Assembly: GCA_964652825.1 (NCBI GenBank)
Contig: CAZZCU010000002.1
Span: 62,001 to 126,000 of the forward strand
Length of the DNA stretch: 64,000 nt
Origin: CAZZCU01 sp964652825
GTDB taxonomy: Bacteria > Bdellovibrionota_B > Oligoflexia > Oligoflexales > CAZZCU01
Direction: 5' to 3'
Shown: positions 63,074-64,000 of the stretch, in pieces
Numbering within the stretch: the first letter of the stretch is position 1
Layout: the number at the start of each line of letters is the position of its first letter
Translations under genes and position numbers: made by a program
The notes under the pieces: generated by a model
The model's input: the letters and a program-made list of their open reading frames with translations, nothing else
Database searches by the model: none
Told to the model about the DNA's origin: nothing

Positions 63074-63102
63074 TTGCATGTTGCCGACACTTACCGTATT
63101 CT
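63074..63102 (+). promoter_or_regulatory. Sigma-70-type promoter before the Cys-containing small gene
   Basis: TTGCAT (63074-63079), 17 bases, TATTCT (63097-63102), about 135 bases upstream of the gene at 63237. The long leader between holds no visible riboswitch. Confidence 0.45.
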
Positions 63103-63236
63103 ACTTTTAATTCCAAGGTTAAAGGTTATTTGTTGGTGCGTATCACCATTACCATCGTCCGAGCAGGGATGCTGGCAGCATTGGTACGCGACCGTTAGAA
63201 CCGGAACCAATGATTTCCCAGGGAGGGAGATACAGG

Positions 63237-63515
63237 ATGCTATGTAGGCGTTGCCCCCACCATGTCCGGCATGGACAAGTTTCCCCTGATAATAAGTTGT
63301 CCTTTAAAGACATGTGCGGCTTAAAAATGCGCTCTCCGGAGCCGGTTACTTGCGCGCATTATCCGTTTCCCAAAGTTTTTGATTACATGAATTGCGAAGT
63401 CTACAAAGAGACTTTCAAAACCAACGGGATGCGCAACGATGTTGTGCCCACCAAAGATTTTCAGTACAGCGATGCACTGACATCCAATTCGATCACTGAC
63501 ATGGAATTACTGTAA
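63237..63515 (+). CDS. Small Cys/His-containing protein of unknown function
   Basis: 92 residues from ATG 63237, preceded by GGGAGGGAG. Starts MLCRRCPHHVRHG: CxxC (Cys3, Cys6) plus three His, with Cys27, Cys39 and Cys53 following at spacings of 20, 11 and 13. This could bind zinc or an Fe-S cluster. No signal peptide or membrane segment, so cytoplasmic. It is followed by a strong terminator and so is probably a single-gene transcript. Family not recognised. Confidence 0.68.
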   Translation: MLCRRCPHHVRHGQVSPDNKLSFKDMCGLKMRSPEPVTCAHYPFPKVFDYMNCEVYKETFKTNGMRNDVVPTKDFQYSDALTSNSITDMELL

Positions 63516-63540
63516 AGCAGGGCGAGGGTTTATGACCTTG

Positions 63541-63580
63541 AAAACCCCGTCGCGGCAACAAACCGCGGCGGGGTTTTGTT
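63541..63580 (+). terminator. Rho-independent terminator
   Basis: AAAACCCCGTCGCGG pairs with CCGCGGCGGGGTTTT (one mismatch) across CAACAAA, followed by GTTTT on the plus strand. It ends the small Cys gene and faces the convergent gene at 63593. Confidence 0.9.
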
Positions 63581-63592
63581 TTAAATTATTTA

Positions 63593-64000
63593 TTAGGTAA
63601 ACAATCCCACCAGATAGGCCCAGATACTGCTACCCATGTTGGAAATGAAACTACCTACACCGCCGAGAACATTGCCGACACCATTAACACTGTTCCCAAA
63701 AATACCGCTACCGTGAATGCTACCACCATCGGTGATGGTGTTGCCGACCATACCGGAGCCACCGATATTACTGGAGCTACCGACGACGATCGTGTAACGC
63801 TGGGTCACATCATAATTAATATTGGGAACGATGTAGCCATATTGTTGCTCACTGATCTGGCAATCAGTCGCTCCCGACTGCGAGCAGGCATCGAGATCCC
63901 GCACCAATAAAGTCAAATAATAAGTACCTTCGCTACTAGGCGTCCAGGTAAAGATAGGTTCAGCCGTGTTCGCCGCAGTCAGAAGACCTCCGACCGGCAT
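63593..64000 (-). CDS. C-terminal part of an exported, PKD/Ig-like domain protein (start outside window)
   Basis: The last 135 residues of a leftward gene whose beginning lies beyond 64000; the ATG at the window edge is coincidental because the sequence opens inside a domain. IFTWTPSSEGTYYLTLLVRDLDACS has the shape of a PKD or Ig-like fold (W-x-P...G-x-Y-x-L-x-V-x-D). The rest is Gly/Asn/Ser-rich (SSNIGGSGMVGN, GVGNVLGGVGSF) and ends in a short hydrophobic WAYLVGLF segment. Probably surface-located or secreted. Confidence 0.6.
   Translation of the reverse strand: MPVGGLLTAANTAEPIFTWTPSSEGTYYLTLLVRDLDACSQSGATDCQISEQQYGYIVPNINYDVTQRYTIVVGSSSNIGGSGMVGNTITDGGSIHGSGIFGNSVNGVGNVLGGVGSFISNMGSSIWAYLVGLFT

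Noticed and set aside
1..64000. tRNA, rRNA, tmRNA genes, CRISPR arrays, insertion sequences or prophage
   Set aside because: None could be recognised: no cloverleaf with a CCA-like end, no repeat-spacer array and no transposase, integrase or phage structural gene.

Overview
The window reads as chromosomal DNA from a motile, didermic (Gram-negative) bacterium. It is tightly packed, with many start/stop overlaps and several convergent gene pairs whose 3' ends overlap. LPS export (LptD and an LptE-like lipoprotein), a BamB-like propeller, many outer-membrane beta-barrels and lipoproteins, a flagellar hook/cap/chaperone/flagellin set and a type IV pilin show an elaborate envelope and motility. 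AccD-FolC-LptD order, a GldA/GldF/GldG/DUF4340 operon, CHASE2 sensors, a receiver-TPR protein and a stand-alone GspE_N domain protein suggest a deltaproteobacterial lineage in the broad sense (Bdellovibrionota/Myxococcota-like). That placement is inference: no rRNA or tRNA gene is visible.

Layout. 1-1.3 kb: end of a lipoprotein gene, a BrnT/BrnA-like toxin-antitoxin pair and a REP-like palindrome. 1.3-9.7 kb: envelope proteins of unknown role, ManC, BamB and a YfgM-like protein, a GspE_N/MshEN-type protein and a lipoprotein lipase. 9.7-10.2 kb: the only gene-free stretch over 300 bases, holding a candidate structured RNA. 10.2-14.3 kb: Mrp, glutaredoxin, a gluzincin-like peptidase, an RluD-type pseudouridine synthase and SmpB. 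14.3-17.6 kb: a three-gene envelope operon.

17.8-25.4 kb is the most unusual block. A SPASM radical-SAM maturase is followed by two translationally coupled CHASE2 histidine-kinase-like proteins with complementary defects: the first keeps the ATP-binding domain but lacks the phospho-acceptor His, the second keeps the His but has lost the ATP-binding motifs. Beyond phosphofructokinase lies a receiver-TPR protein whose phospho-acceptor Asp is Glu. I infer an asymmetric two-subunit kinase, possibly acting with the maturase.

25.4-34.5 kb: small lipoproteins, an AstE/AspA-family hydrolase, three small genes (two very basic, one a possible peptide precursor), acetyltransferase, barrels, CoaBC with an altered CoaC active site, PlsC, a MATE exporter and a secreted HNH nuclease. 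34.5-39.8 kb: flgE, fliS, fliD and fliC, all leftward, with an acetyltransferase gene inserted. 40-44.6 kb: the Gld-type ABC operon. 44.7-49.6 kb: a TonB-like anchored protein that seems to start at CTG, a type IV pilin and a BtuCDF-type importer. 49.6-57.5 kb: CHASE2 adenylate cyclase, a coiled-coil protein, a FadL/PorV-like protein, a STAS-like protein and the LptE-like lipoprotein. 57.6-63 kb: accD-folC-lptD. The window closes with a small Cys-containing protein, a strong terminator and the 3' end of a secreted protein.
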